Positions 10,646 to 21,442 of a stretch of 64,000 nucleotides of DNA are shown here, piece after piece (position 1 is the stretch's first letter; each line of letters starts with the position of its first letter). The position numbers were made by a program, and so were the translations under genes. The stretch lies in the NCBI RefSeq assembly GCF_023078275.1, contig NC_062980.1, positions 16,944,783 to 17,008,782 of the forward strand. Direction: 5' to 3'. Below the pieces are notes generated by a model. That model ran no database searches, had not been told where the DNA came from, and saw only the letters and a program-made list of their open reading frames with translations. The DNA comes from Leguminivora glycinivorella. Its lineage: Eukaryota > Arthropoda > Insecta > Lepidoptera > Tortricidae.

Positions 10646-10869
10646 TTAAGTAATCAAGAAAATTTCTTTAAAATTTTGCTACATACTGGATGGTTTGCCC
10701 ATTGCCCTATTGATGTCCACCACCATCCGACACCATCGCGAGCGCAGACTTCTGGCCGAAAGGTTTGGTTTTTCAGCGGTTCCAGGGCAACGTGCCAAAT
10801 CCTACACCGGGGCAAACGACGCAACGGAGCCACGCTGTTACGTCATCGCCAAATCAATTGTTTATTAAT
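10646..10869 (+). other. Unrecognised open frame of about 70 codons
   Basis: This frame avoids stops over a locally GC-richer stretch (10700-10850) and ends at TAA 10867-10869. It lacks a convincing start codon and resembles no family I recognise. A second frame is also open there, so base composition alone may explain it. It could be an exon or transposon fragment. Confidence 0.15.
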
Positions 10870-10966
10870 TTTAATATTGTTTTTTTTTTTTTTACTCTGT
10901 TTTTTGTTATGTCAGTATAAGTTTCGTGACGCATTGGTTTTACTTTTATTTCACGTAAGCGTGTAT

Positions 10967-11024
10967 TACTAATAAATAAATAAAACTAAATAAATATTAT
11001 AGGACATTCTTACACAGATTGAAT
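10967..11024 (-). mobile_element. RTE/SINE tail-B fragment, 5' truncated
   Basis: Only the last part of tail B is present (ATAGGACATTCTTACACAGA next to AT-rich simple repeat), matching 6575-6683. It is an extremely truncated insertion. Confidence 0.55.
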
Positions 11025-11782
11025 AATAAATATAAATATTAAAAAAGCTTTATTTGTTCCACACATACTTAAAACATTGATGAGAAATAATTAGCGATAA
11101 GATAAAAATAAAATTAACTTAAAAAATAATATGTGGGCACCTTTCGGGTAAAAGCCGATATAATGTAGGTAAATATAAACATTTACCTACATTATAAAGA
11201 TCCTACGGCTTTTCAGGCCTCGAATTTAAGGAATAACGGTACAGCCTGTCAAAAATTAAAAATTGGCAACATCGTAGTGTGCTCCCTTTTTGTACACATA
11301 CCGATTTAAAACGGACGGATGACGGAAATTACACTATGTTGCTACTTTTTCATATACAGTTTTCATTCATTTATTTGCCAGCTTCTCATGTTTGTCGTCT
11401 TCTCTTTGCTATCTCCATGGTTACGTTGCTTCGCTTCAAAAGACCTCGCCACCTTTTCAACCTATTACTTTAATACTTTGATAAAACAAGAAAATTCGAA
11501 AGAAAATCATAATTGAACTTGTAAAATAAGTCCGACACGATCCTGCGGCTATTTCGATATTCCAGCTTATTTTAAGGAAAAATATACCCAGTATTTGGGT
11601 GTTTTTGATTAAACTTTCTTTAAGTAGAAATAAGTTTTTTATTCATAACTAAACCCAGTAACTTTCAAAACGTTTTAGGTATCGTATAATGATTAGCATA
11701 TAACCATTAGTTTAGGACTAAAATTAGTAACTTTTCATCACATTTTACGTAACCTCTAATAATTACTTACCCACGAAAAGTT
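11025..11782. other. Stretch with one hairpin, no gene
   Basis: A short hairpin with arms ATAATGTAGGTAAAT and complement lies at about 11159-11196, inside a wider inverted match AAAGCCG...CGGCTTT. Nothing else is recognised. Confidence 0.4.
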
Positions 11783-12033
11783 TAACCCGCTCATTTAACC
11801 CGGCAACCTTCAAACAAAGTCCCCGTAGCCGAATGGTATTTCTGTGGCGCGAAACGCCAGCGAAACGTCGCAGAAATGTAAAGTCTGACTCGTCGCGTCA
11901 ATACACAAGAGCGATATATAGCTACGAAAGAGATATTATCGTGAGCGTTTTGTGTGCGTTTTTGCATTCTACTACTGTACGCACACAGGCATTTCTGGAC
12001 GAGCGCACTCCATCGTAGGATCCACGTCTTTGC
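11783..12033 (+). mobile_element. Repeat Q interrupted by a CGTAGCCGAATGG MITE
   Basis: The outer parts (AACCCGGCAACCTTCAAAC at 11800-11818, and GGCATTTCTGGACGAGCGCA followed by CTCCATCGTAGGA up to 12033) match the complement of 28522-28620, where they are nearly contiguous. The intervening sequence of about 165 bp (about 11820-11986) starts CCGTAGCCGAATGG and carries GAAACG-rich arms like the MITEs at 16056, 27485 and 28867, so it appears to be a MITE inserted in repeat Q. Confidence 0.6.
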
Positions 12034-13154
12034 CTTTGGCTAGTCTGTGGCCAAATTTAAGTCCATTTAAAAAAAAAGGTAGGTAGCTAAAAAGTCTGCT
12101 AGTAATCTACTTAGCTCTAATAAAAGATTCATTTGATAAAATACTTTAGAGGGAACGTGGTAGTTAACATGTTAGTTAATTGATTATAATATTGTTTAAT
12201 TATGATGGATGGCTAACTTTATGAAAATTAACAAATTATTATGTCGCGTGTAAACTTGTGTTCTGTGACAGGGAGAAAGTAACGATTAGCGGCTTTGTTA
12301 CATTAATATAAGTCAGTGTTTACACGTACGTAGTTGCCACGATAATCGTAGTTTTTTTTAATCTTGAGTTCAAGACAAAACTGGTATTTGAATAATGTCA
12401 AATAATTATTTCTCGTACTTACTAGGTATTTGAACAGTGCTTAGATAAAAGCAATATCAATATACTCAAAATTAGTACTGTATTTCATCCTTAAACTACC
12501 TGAGTATCTGTAGCTTGAAATATTGAAAAATTAAATTCAAATAATGTAGTTCCACGAATAATGTTTTAGTACCTAACGTGAAATAATAATAATTTAGTAA
12601 TATTTTTTTAAATATTATTTAAACGGAGAGTCAAGAGACATTATTAGAATATCTATGTATAATAATGTCCCTACAAATTAAAACACGATCTAAAATTCTT
12701 CGCATTTCGTTCCACATATTTCTCACGCCATCATCTCAATTCCTCTTTAAATTTAAATTAATTCCATGACGTCAGCGGGAAGTGAGTTTGGAGTGAGTTA
12801 AGAGTCCGTAAAACGGCGAGATTTAATACGTTTTAGATTCAAAGCGATTCTACGGGTCCTTAACGTCACGGACATCAGCGCTTCAACTTCAATTTACATG
12901 AACCTGTTAGAATTTAGGGATTAAAATCCGGTCTAATCTGATAAAACGGGCGGATCCGGCCGGTTTTTTTGGGAACTACTTGATCCAAGAGAATATGAAT
13001 GAAATTGTTAAATGACTATTTAAAAGGTTAATGATACAAGATAATAATTATCGTCATGAGATCGACATAAAATTTAAAAAAAAGATCACGGTCTTTATCC
13101 CGACCAATTTAAGGCTAGTGAAAATTAAAATACAACTAGGTATTACATGTTTTA
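12034..13154. other. No gene seen
   Basis: About 1.1 kb of AT-rich sequence. A GGCGGATCCGGCCGG motif at about 12950 recurs in related form at 13590-13660. No coding similarity. Confidence 0.4.
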
Positions 13155-13333
13155 TCCATACTAATATTATAAATGAGAAAGTATGTGTGTCTGTTTGTTT
13201 GTACGTCTTTCACGGCAAAACGGAGCGACGAATTGACGTGATTTTTTAAGTGGAGATAGTTGAAGGGATGGAGAGTGTCATAAGCTACTTTATGTCTCTT
13301 TCTAACGCGAGCGAAGCCGCGGGCAAAAGCTAG
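13155..13333 (+). mobile_element. Non-autonomous Helitron, complete
   Basis: 179 bp starting TCCATACTAATATTATAAA and ending GCGGGCAAAAGCTAG. It lies between A (13154) and T (13334), the expected Helitron insertion context. Near the 3' end is a GCGAGCGAAGCCGCGGGC segment that can form the usual short terminal hairpin. It has no helicase or Rep coding and would be moved in trans. Confidence 0.9.
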
Positions 13334-13336
13334 TAT

Positions 13337-13403
13337 TATATACGACGATGGTCCTGGGTTCGAGTCTCGGTAAGGGCATTTGTTTGTGTGACGAACACAG
13401 ATA
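13337..13403 (+). mobile_element. SINE S2 internal fragment
   Basis: This matches the middle of the S2 head: GGTCCTGGGTTCGAGTCTCG (B box), GTAAGGGCATTTGTTTGTG, then GAACACAGAT. The A box and tail are missing. Confidence 0.65.
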
Positions 13404-13885
13404 AAAAGGCAAGACTAGATTAATAAAAAAAAAAAGGTTTTACAGTACTGTAGTAGGTTGACGTTTAAATGATATAATTTTCAGAGTCGTAATTGCTATA
13501 GTTTTATTTTATTTTAAGATTAACTCATGTCAGGCAAATCAGTCAGGCAAAATGTAGATACCTATATGTGTACCATAGACTTCTCTATTAAAATCCAGAT
13601 CCGGTCCAACCGGATCCGGAGAGAACAAGCCCAAGATATGTCCGGATCCGGCCGGATTGAACGCCAATTTGTAATCCCTTTTAGAATTTCATGGGCTGGT
13701 TCTAATTCCGCGATATTACGGTGTAAGAGCCATCGATTGCGTTCTCAGCTTTCATCCTCGGATGCCAATCAGCCGAGTCATATTGAGGATGCTTCGAGTG
13801 CATTTCAATGCAACTGAGCTTTTTGCGGATAAATTATGAGCTGCAGGCAAGAGCCTGCGCTGACAGAGATTTATTGATAGATTAC
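13404..13885. other. No gene seen
   Basis: Contains repeated GGATCCGG/CCGGATCC motifs at about 13590-13660. No coding call. Confidence 0.4.
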
Positions 13886-14500
13886 GAGGATTATTTAAAT
13901 AGGATTTACATACTTCATACCAAAGAGGATCGACTAATATAGAAAGTTACTGTCAAAGTAAAATGTGTAATCAAATCACAGTGCATAGACTGCCATCTCT
14001 CGACACAAGCTTAAAACTTTTGAACCTCAGTTTTGACAATTTGGCTCATATTGTTAGCTTGATTTGTTTTAAAATGTCAAATATTAATATTAGCGCCATC
14101 CAGCTGAGCGTACCCCAAAAGTGTAATGCTATCTTGGCCACCGTACCTTTTTCTGTATGGTACTGAGGTACGTTTTTTTCTTAGACTTTATCTGTCTATA
14201 CGGAGTTATATATGTCTTTGCTTCATACTAAGAATCGTACCTCGATTTATAGCGCCACCTATTAAATACTATCATAACTACACTGATGATGATGATGCCT
14301 ACAATATTTTTTTTACCAGTGTATTGACGTGATATCATGATTTTAAAATAAAGAAATATGTAATTTGTTTTTATAAAAAATAAAATCACGCAAAAATATT
14401 TGGGGAAAATATGATTTTGGCCACTTCCAGGCAGCAAACAGCGCCATGTAGTTTTAAGCTTCAAAGTCCCATACATTTCAGGGGTAGGTACGCTTTTTAA
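13886..14500. mobile_element. Element X copy 1, split by MITE H2
   Basis: The flanking parts 13886-13920 and 14221-14500 match consecutive parts of the copies at 25856 and 55095: the ATACTAAGAATCGTACCTC segment, TATTGACGTGATATCATGA, the ACGCAAAAATATTTGGGG segment, then CATACATTTCAGGGGTA. MITE H2 sits between them with an 8-bp duplication. Element X is non-coding and of unknown class. Its right end may lie beyond the following tandem array, since a related TGGTATGGGCTTTGTTAGTC occurs at 15969. Confidence 0.65.
13921..14220. mobile_element. hAT-like MITE, family H2, copy 2
   Basis: 300 bp from CAAAGAGG to TATGTCTTTG, flanked by CTTCATAC at 13913-13920 and 14221-14228, a perfect 8-bp target-site duplication. 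The uninterrupted element X copy near 55118 reads straight through the equivalent site, confirming insertion. The body matches 8739-9033. Confidence 0.85.
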
Positions 14501-14639
14501 CCGTCGCCTCAAATCTCTCAAGAAGAACGGTTCTCAAGTCGTCTATGTTTTTTTTAATGTTTGTTCCTCGATATCTCCGTCGTTTACATGCATACAGATT
14601 AGTCTTATTTTTCTCAGAACCCAGTTCTGATGATGGGAT

Positions 14640-15750
14640 CCTGGAGAAATCGAGGGAACTCCTCGAATCTGAAAGGCATACATAATGGTGATTTTTGTGT
14701 TTTTAAAGGAACAGCATGTATTTAGGTACGAGACAGTGACATTTGGTGCAGTGGAACTGCTGATGATGGCCAGTGACAAAGCTCTTTCAAGAACGGAACT
14801 CTTCAAATCTGAACGGCACGCTTATAGTGACTTTGGTATTTTTATAAGCAGCATGCACTTACGTCCAGAACAGTGACATTTTGCAGTGAACTGCTGATGA
14901 TGGTCAGAACCGAACTTCTCAAATCTGAACGGCACGCTTATAGTGACTTTGGTATTTTTATAAGAACAGCATGCACTTTCGTCCAGAACAGTGACATTTG
15001 GTGCAGTGGAACTGCTGATGATGGTCAGAACCGAACTCCTCAAATCTGAACGGCACGCTTATAGTGACTTTGGTATTTTTATAAGAACAGCATGCACTTT
15101 CGTCCAGAACAGTGACATTTGGTGCAGTGGAACTGCTGATGATGGTCAGAACCGAACTCCTCAAATCTGAACGGCACGCTTATAGTGACTTTGGTATTTT
15201 TATAAGAACAGCATGCACTTTCGTCCAGAACAGTGACATTTGGTGCAGTGGAACTGCTGATGATGGTCAGAACCGAACTCCTCAAATCTGAACGGCACGC
15301 TTATAGTGACTTTGGTATTTTTATAAGAACAGCATGCACTTTCGTCCAGAACAGTGACATTTTGCAGTGGAACTGCTGCAGTGGAACTGCTGATGATGGT
15401 CAGAACCGAACTCCTCAAATCTGAACGGTACGCTTATAGTGACTTTGGTATTTTTATAAGAACAGCATGCACTTACGTCCAGAACAGTGACATTTGGTGC
15501 AGTGGAACTGCTGATGATGGTCAGAACCGAACTCCTCAAATCTGAACGGCACACTTATAGTGACTTTGGTATTCTTATAAGAACAGCATGCACTTACGTC
15601 CAGAACAGTGATATTTGGTGCAGTGGAACTGCTGATGATGGTCAGAACCAAACTCCTCAAATCTGAACGGCACACTCATAGTGATTTTGGTATTTTTGTA
15701 AGAAAAGCATGCATTTAAGTTCAGAACAGTGACATTTATTTAGTTATATT
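14640..15750 (+). repeat. Tandem array, period 121 bp
   Basis: About eight to nine copies. The central copies are spaced exactly 121 bp (repeat landmarks at 14958, 15079 and 15200). Each unit includes CAGCATGCACTTTCGTCCAG, then CAGTGGAACTGCTGATGATG and AAATCTGAACGGCACGCTTA. The outer copies are more diverged. One unit near 15363 has an internal duplication of GCAGTGGAACTGCT. Apparent minus-strand reading frames are by-products of the repeat. Confidence 0.9.
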
Positions 15751-16055
15751 TGTTAAGCATCTTGAGTTTTCAAGTCAAAGTTTGTCAAGCTTCGATTTCT
15801 TATAATTGGATTCATGAGGAATTGAGGAAACTCCTCAAACCTTAACGTTATACGCGTTATATTAAAAGCTGTTTAAAAAATACCTACACATTTCTACATA
15901 ATCCAACATTCGCAAGTAGCTTTCACCAGAACCCGAAAGGCGACGGTTTTTTTGCTTAAAAATTATTTGGTATGGGCTTTGTTAGTCCAGTATTAAATCG
16001 TATTTGGTGGATTGGAACTTTAAAATACATTAAAAGATAGAAGTAGAATCTGGGT
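15751..16055. other. Array flank, possible end of element X
   Basis: TATGGGCTTTGTTAGTCC at 15972-15989 resembles the right end of element X near 27289 and 55586. No gene. Confidence 0.35.
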
Positions 16056-16180
16056 ACGTAGCCGAATGGCACAAACACTAACGAAACGCTCACGAAACGA
16101 AACGCTACCGACAGAGCCAGACTACCTGTCGCGGCGTTTCGTTTTCGTTTCGCGTCGCAGAAATGCCATTCGGCTACGGC
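16056..16180. mobile_element. CGTAGCCGAATGG MITE, full copy
   Basis: Terminal inverted repeats ACGTAGCCGAATGGCA and TGCCATTCGGCTACG bound about 125 bp. The inside has GAAACG-rich arms (CACGAAACGAAACGCT against GCGTTTCGTTTTCG). Non-coding. Confidence 0.8.
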
Positions 16181-16265
16181 ACCTGTAGACGTTGTACAGG
16201 ATGGAGTAGTTTAAAAAAGGATTGTACAGATTTCTAAAGGGTCGGCAACGCGCATGTGACAACTC
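16181..16265 (-). mobile_element. Fragment of repeat R
   Basis: GGGTCGGCAACGCGCATGTG matches 63059-63080, an internal part of the longer repeat R. Neither end is present. Confidence 0.45.
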
Positions 16266-16576
16266 GGGAGCTATACGGATCGATATCCTGTCTGTATTTG
16301 CGAAATTAAGCAAATACGAATACATTTTAACTTCTGATCAGCAGAAACGTCTGCAATCGATGCCACTAGGCTTAGAATAAATTTAAAAGTGGAAAATGTC
16401 TGAATACGAATACAGTTCTGTACCCCAAAAAACATTTGTACGTACCTACGTACATACATGACACATAACACCCCTTTAATTTTTTTTTTTCAAAATCTCT
16501 AAACGCCTACCTTATATATGTGCCTGACATATAATATATTTTTCCCCCCTATTTTTTGAGGTGACCACCTCATTCT
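16266..16576. other. No gene seen
   Basis: AT-rich sequence without a recognisable feature. Confidence 0.4.
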
Positions 16577-16735
16577 CCTATGAAATAAAACTATGGAAAC
16601 GGATTAAATCGAGTATAATGAATTTACAATTCATTCCGACGTTTCGAACACTTTACAGCATTCGTAGTCAACGGGTGACTGAGGAAAAATTACAATGTGC
16701 AAAAACTACCCACATACAAGAAATATTAACGAACC
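16577..16735 (+). mobile_element. Repeat E, copy 1
   Basis: Begins ATGAAATAAAACTATGGAAA, then CGGATTAAATCG and ATAATGAATTT, followed by CGACGTTTCGAACACTTTAC and GTCAACGGGTGACTGAGG. The same blocks occur inverted in 39376-39584 and partly at 21001-21052. Confidence 0.6.
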
Positions 16736-17068
16736 ATGACCATAAATAATATAGATTTTTAAGGCAGGTTCACACACTATTAATAAAGATAGTTATACAA
16801 TATTCAAAAAAATTACCATTACTATGTAAAGAAAAAAACAATTAATCAATTAATCTAAACAAAATTCTCATTCTCATTCTCCTACTTATTTTAATGAGTA
16901 GTAGCGTGTTTTCAGCAGTGGGTCGAAAACGACCCTATGGGCATATATGGGTTAAGTAATCACTTTGAAATCGAGGGAAAGTCTTCAACCGTTTTTCACG
17001 GGATCTTTTAGTTGCCCTCACTGACCCATTATCAAAATACGCTATGTAAAGTATTTAAAGTTTTGTGT
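16736..17068. other. No gene seen
   Basis: AT-rich, no recognisable feature. Confidence 0.4.
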
Positions 17069-17238
17069 TACACTCGGGTGCAAATGTATTTTACTTCTCG
17101 TGTGTTAAAAAACTCGCAAGTTCAGGATTCTATTCTCGAACCACTCGCTTCGCTCGTGGTTCAACTATAGAATCCTTTCACTTGCTCGTTTTTCAATTCT
17201 ACACTCGGCGTTAAAATACAACTTTGCCCCCTTGTATA
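17069..17238. mobile_element. Imperfect foldback element
   Basis: Outer arms TTACACTCGGGTGCAA.. and ..ACACTCGGCGTTAAAATAC with inner arms AGGATTCTAT/ATAGAATCCT surround a core hairpin CGAACCACTCGCTTCG...CGTGGTTC. A diverged relative of its right part lies at 42225-42355. Non-coding. Confidence 0.55.
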
Positions 17239-17562
17239 ACAAATAACTATAAGATACTTACATATTTTGCAAACCTGCTTTCCAAGGCTGAATTCCGGTC
17301 ACGAATACCCCTAAAAACAAGATCCCTTTGAAAACTTAGCAGCAAAAATACGAACTTATTTTCGCCGCTCATAACGAGTCCTCTCAAAACACAAAAAACC
17401 TTATTACGTGGATAAAGAAAACTAAATAACCCATTTCTACTCGCTGCTAACGAGTCTTGAAGCATTCACTTAGATTTATTTATTAGTACATATTACAGAA
17501 ATGGGAACGTACGCAATTTCGGGAGAAACCTTCGTAATCCGGAGCTTTTACCAAGTATTTAG
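17239..17562. other. No gene seen
   Basis: No recognisable coding or repeat structure. Confidence 0.4.
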
Positions 17563-17788
17563 CTTTTTCACATTATCCGATCCGATAACGGATGAAGTAC
17601 GGATTACAGAGGCAAAGTCAAGATGTCGCAACTAATATTTTCCTTTTGTACTGAGTACCTAACAATCAGAAGATGTTTTTTTAATTGGTATTAACTCTGA
17701 AACTAGGCGAAATCCAGAAAAGTATATGTTATGGCGGTTGTCGGTCCTACTCGTACGTCTGACATATCGGTTCGGATAATGTCACAAA
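17563..17788. mobile_element. CACATTATCCGATCCG MITE, copy 1
   Basis: Ends TTTTTCACATTATCCGATCC on the left and TCGGTTCGGATAATGTCACA on the right form terminal inverted repeats like those of 44304-44429. The interior is longer and not shared, so this may be a longer relative of the same family. Confidence 0.55.
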
Positions 17789-17864
17789 ATATCTATCTAT
17801 TTAGTACCTGTGTCATTTTTAATAATCCATACTTATACTATATACTATATAATACTATATACTA

Positions 17865-18042
17865 TCCATACTAATATTATAAATGGGAAAGAGTGTGTGT
17901 CTGTTTGTTTGTCCGTCTTTCACGGCAAAACGGAGCGACGAATTGACGTGATTTTTTAAGTGGAGATATTTGAAAGGATGGAGAGTATCATAGGCTACTT
18001 TTTGTCTCTTTTAACGCGAGCGAAGCCGCGGGCATAAGCTAG
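17865..18042 (+). mobile_element. Non-autonomous Helitron, first of a pair
   Basis: 178 bp starting TCCATACTAATATTATAAA and ending GCATAAGCTAG, between A (17864) and T (18043). Same family as 13155-13333. Confidence 0.9.
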
Positions 18043-18272
18043 TACTATTATAAATGGAAAAGTGTGTGTGTCTGTTTGTTTGTCCGTCTTTCACGGCAAA
18101 ACGGAGCGACGAATTGACGTGACTTTTTAAGTGGAGTTAGTTGAAGGGATGATATAGGCTACTTTTTGTCTCTTTCTAATCTCCCACTTCCGGAATATAG
18201 GGGACGGAAGTTTGTATGGAACATTCCGCAAATTTCGAATTTAACGCGAGCGAAGCTGCAGGCAAACGCTAG
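18043..18272 (+). mobile_element. Non-autonomous Helitron, second of a pair
   Basis: It starts directly after the first copy with TACTATTATAAATGG, so the terminal TCCATACTAAT is lost. It is longer, with an extra CCACTTCCGGAATATAGGGG region, and ends GGCAAACGCTAG followed by T. It represents a longer subfamily, also seen at 7957-8298. Confidence 0.85.
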
Positions 18273-19081
18273 TTATTATATTATATTTTTACGATCGGTC
18301 TGACCTAATGTAAGTATTTAGTTTTAATCGGTTAAGTAACCGTGGAGGGTGGGGGGGTACTGCAACGTTCAAATAACTTAGACCAATCTATGAATCTCGT
18401 TTTCCGTGATATAATAATTATGTTATCGCGAAAAGTTATTAAAAATCAAACCACGTAGTACAGGTTCAGAATTATTTTCATTAGCGGTGGCGAGGCTAAT
18501 CGTTGTTTCCCAGTTTTTGGGTACACTGGTTCACTTAACAAAATATTAGTTTAGACAATTCATATATTACTAGCTTCGGCAAAGCATTTACAACATCCTT
18601 GTTTTGCTGTGGGTGTCCGTGGTCGGCTCATTTACCTTCTTTATCATTAGAATCATTTTTACAATAAACAATTAGAAAAAAAGTATTCTTTAAAAAAATC
18701 TCACCGTATTAAAGGTACATACTAATGGCAATAAACGATCAAATTAGACCAAGAAAAACTTACCCTAAAAATGTTCACGATCACTCATGAGTAATTTGAG
18801 TGATTTAATTCTTCCACAAATCATTTCATCTTATATATAGAGGTATTTGGCTTAAAATACCGTTTTACGTAAGTGCGTACCGTTTGTCAGGCCGTAACGT
18901 TGACAAATGTGGGATTTTGCGTAACGGCTCAATCTTTCACCCTGTGCGGTGATGTATGCAGCCAATCTGGCCCATTTCAATCTATTTGGCCACCGGGCTG
19001 TGTTAAGAAAGGAAAGCAGAAAATTAATATAATTTCAATTCAATATGTAATAAACCACCGATATGGGAAGGAAGCAGATGC
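18273..19081. other. No gene seen
   Basis: A locally GC-richer stretch at 18880-19000 has an open frame but no recognised family. The rest is AT-rich. Confidence 0.35.
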
Positions 19082-19085
19082 AGGG

Positions 19086-19202
19086 GGCCGATTTTTGAAT
19101 CTCACTTTCACTAAAATACCGGCTGAAAACGGTGAATTGCCTATTATTTTCAGTGACAATTTTCTGAATTCGAACGCCGTGAGACTCAAAAATCGGCCCC
19201 CA
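19086..19202. mobile_element. 117-bp MITE, family G3, copy 1
   Basis: Near-perfect terminal inverted repeats GGGGGCCGATTTTTGAATCT and AGACTCAAAAATCGGCCCCC. The body contains CCGGCTGAAAACGGTGAATT and GCCTATTATTTTCAGTGACA. The other copy, in opposite orientation, is at 61497-61615. Reading frames through it on both strands are not genes. Confidence 0.85.
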
Positions 19203-19349
19203 GGGCGATTTGTATTGAATACGTCTTTCGCCAGTTCTTGAGTCCTCACACACTTGAAGATGGAGGCTCCTATTGGGCTATTGCGCAATATTCGCGCATC
19301 ATTTATATAGTTGTGTACATGCAAAGGACCAGCGAGTCGTGACATCACA

Positions 19350-19472
19350 CACACATAACGACAACTGTATGCTCAATGACCGAACACATGCGACACGTCC
19401 GCTGGCGACTTGTCCGCTCTCTAAGTATATGTTCTGATGTTATATGCTCTGAGAAACAAACATAACTGTACT
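19350..19472. mobile_element. Dispersed repeat fragment T
   Basis: Blocks such as CAACTGTATGCTCAATGACC, CACGTCCGCTGGCGACTTGT and ATGCTCTGAGAAACAAAC align with 46864-46955. The ends are not defined. Confidence 0.45.
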
Positions 19473-20055
19473 TATTGACTGTTTTTATACTACATAATTA
19501 TATCGCAGCAATAAACCCACGGCCCGCCCGTTGAACCCGTCATTTCATTGCGTTTAAAGACTATTTGAGAATTGACGAAATCTGAATCAAACCTGGCAAA
19601 AGCGATGGACCAAATTACCCATTTTCCAGAAACATTTTTATTTAGATAACGATATTAACTTACATTTTGTTAGAGTTGCCTTTACAATGTTAGGTTTAGA
19701 AGGAACAGATATCACTTCAAATTTTTTAACGACAAATTGGCATGTAGGAGAACAATGACGACCACCTCACATTCACACAAATTGTTGCCAAAAGAAATAC
19801 TGCGCTTTAAAATTACATCTCTCGTGCGATGAAAAGTTTTTGAATGCGATTTTTTTATTTGCTGACGTTACAATGACGCCGTGACGAGAGTGAAGAAGAG
19901 CTGATTTAGATATTAGTAGGTACCCTATTAATGAATATGGAAGGAAGTAACGGGAGAGGAAAACCGAGGAAAAGGTGACGGGAGATTAAAACCGAGGAAA
20001 GGACTGTGTGAGAGATGATATGAAGCAAAAGCAAGTGTATGATCAGAATCTGATC
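19473..20055. other. No gene seen
   Basis: No recognisable feature. Confidence 0.4.
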
Positions 20056-20094
20056 CTCCCTATCGTCCGTCATCTGATGACGGACGATAGGGAG
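20056..20094. repeat. Perfect 18-bp hairpin
   Basis: Arms CTCCCTATCGTCCGTCAT and the exact complement with a 3-nt loop. Isolated; possibly the core of a palindromic MITE or a simple inversion. Confidence 0.8.
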
Positions 20095-21000
20095 ATATGA
20101 AAGCGGAAAACTTGTCTGGCTCCAAATGACTGGAATAAGAGCAGGCGAATGATGATAAGGACTTTTTTTTTCAAAAATCTGCTGGAATTTCAAATGGGCA
20201 GGCAATTGCTCTTGCGACACAAAGACCCTTTTGTATTGGAAATCCACATGTTTTACTATATGAAAGCAACAATTTCAGGTGTTATTTGCATTAAACTACG
20301 AGTAAGCACCAATAAACAATATTCCAATCAAAATTAAATGTTTATCATGGATTTAATTATGACATTATTATAAAATTCCATAATGAAATGAATTCCTGCG
20401 GCTTAACTATTTAATAATTAATCTGGTAAATGACATTTGATTAATCAGAATTATAAATGTTATTATAGATAATCCGCACCTCATGCTCAATGAAAGTGAC
20501 TACCACGAACCACGAGCTTTTAATATGTTTTTAAGTGAAACTTTGCCAGTTTTTACGCTGGGTTCCGTACGTACCATTACTATAAAAACGAGAATGAATT
20601 ATTGAATGGGAGCCCCACTTAAATGCTTATTTTATTAACATACACCAATTGTTCTGCAACACGATTACTATTTCGCTTCTGGTGGCACCTTATGTGGTTT
20701 TTGTTCCTAAAAAATCTAACCTAGAAGAAAAAATATGTATGCACGAGAGGGCTTAGGTTAGAGTACCATTAAAACATCACAGAGTTTTACGATGTGTGTT
20801 TCAATCGATAATAAAAGGAAATGAACACCGAGATCGGTTAGAGAGGGGAATAATTAGCGCAATCTTCGTTTCTTTTTAATTATTTTTAAACAGCAATGAG
20901 GGTAAAAAATAAAAATAAAAACAAGAAAGCCGGAGTATGCTAATTAAATACATTTTTAACCACATACCAACAAATGTTGTCTTCGGTTAGCGCGATTACT
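20095..21000. other. No gene seen
   Basis: AT-rich, no recognised elements. Confidence 0.4.
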
Positions 21001-21055
21001 TATGAAATAAAACGATGAAAACGGATTATATCGCTATTAATGAATTTAAAATACC
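21001..21055 (+). mobile_element. Repeat E, end fragment
   Basis: TATGAAATAAAACGATGAAA, then CGGATTATATCG and TAATGAATTTAAAAT match the terminal arm of repeat E (16577, 39376). Confidence 0.5.
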
Positions 21056-21061
21056 TATAAA

Positions 21062-21328
21062 TAAATAAACATATAAATAAATTAATATTGGGGACACCTT
21101 ACACAGATCAACTTAGCCCCAAACTAAGCAAAGCTTGTACTAGGGGTGCTAAGCGACGATATACATACTTAAACATATATAAAAACATACTTATATACAA
21201 AGAAAACATCCATGACTCAGGAACAAATATCTGTGCTCATCACACAAATAAATGCCCTTACTGGGATTCGAACCCAGGACCGCGGCTTAGCAGGCAGGGT
21301 CACTACCGACTGAGCCAGACCGGTCGTC
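21062..21328 (-). mobile_element. tRNA-derived SINE, family S2, tail A
   Basis: A full copy on the minus strand: the head ends at about 21328, with A box (GGCTCAGTCGG) and B box (GGGTTCGAATCCC), the body with ATGGATGTTTTC, and tail A with GCTTAGTTTGGGGC ending in (TTTA). Close to 6696-6985 and 40608-40866. Confidence 0.85.
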
Positions 21329-21442
21329 ATAATAGTAATACATCCCCAGTGTTTCGAACCCTTGATACATAAAATACAAATTCAAGTTATTTTCTTTCAA
21401 AAGTGAAAACTTCATATAGATTGTTGTAAATAAGACTTCATT

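Noticed and set aside
14543..15675. Overlapping minus-strand frames with repeated MRSSVLTIISSSTAPNVTVL
   Set aside because: They are shifted copies of one frame across the 121-bp tandem array, not separate genes.
14640..15750. CRISPR-like array
   Set aside because: The whole 121-bp unit repeats, without unique spacers, and the context is eukaryotic.
19035..19354. Overlapping frames around 19.1 kb, one of 122 codons on the plus strand
   Set aside because: Most of their sequence is the 117-bp G3 MITE read on both strands; the same residues reappear at 61.5 kb.
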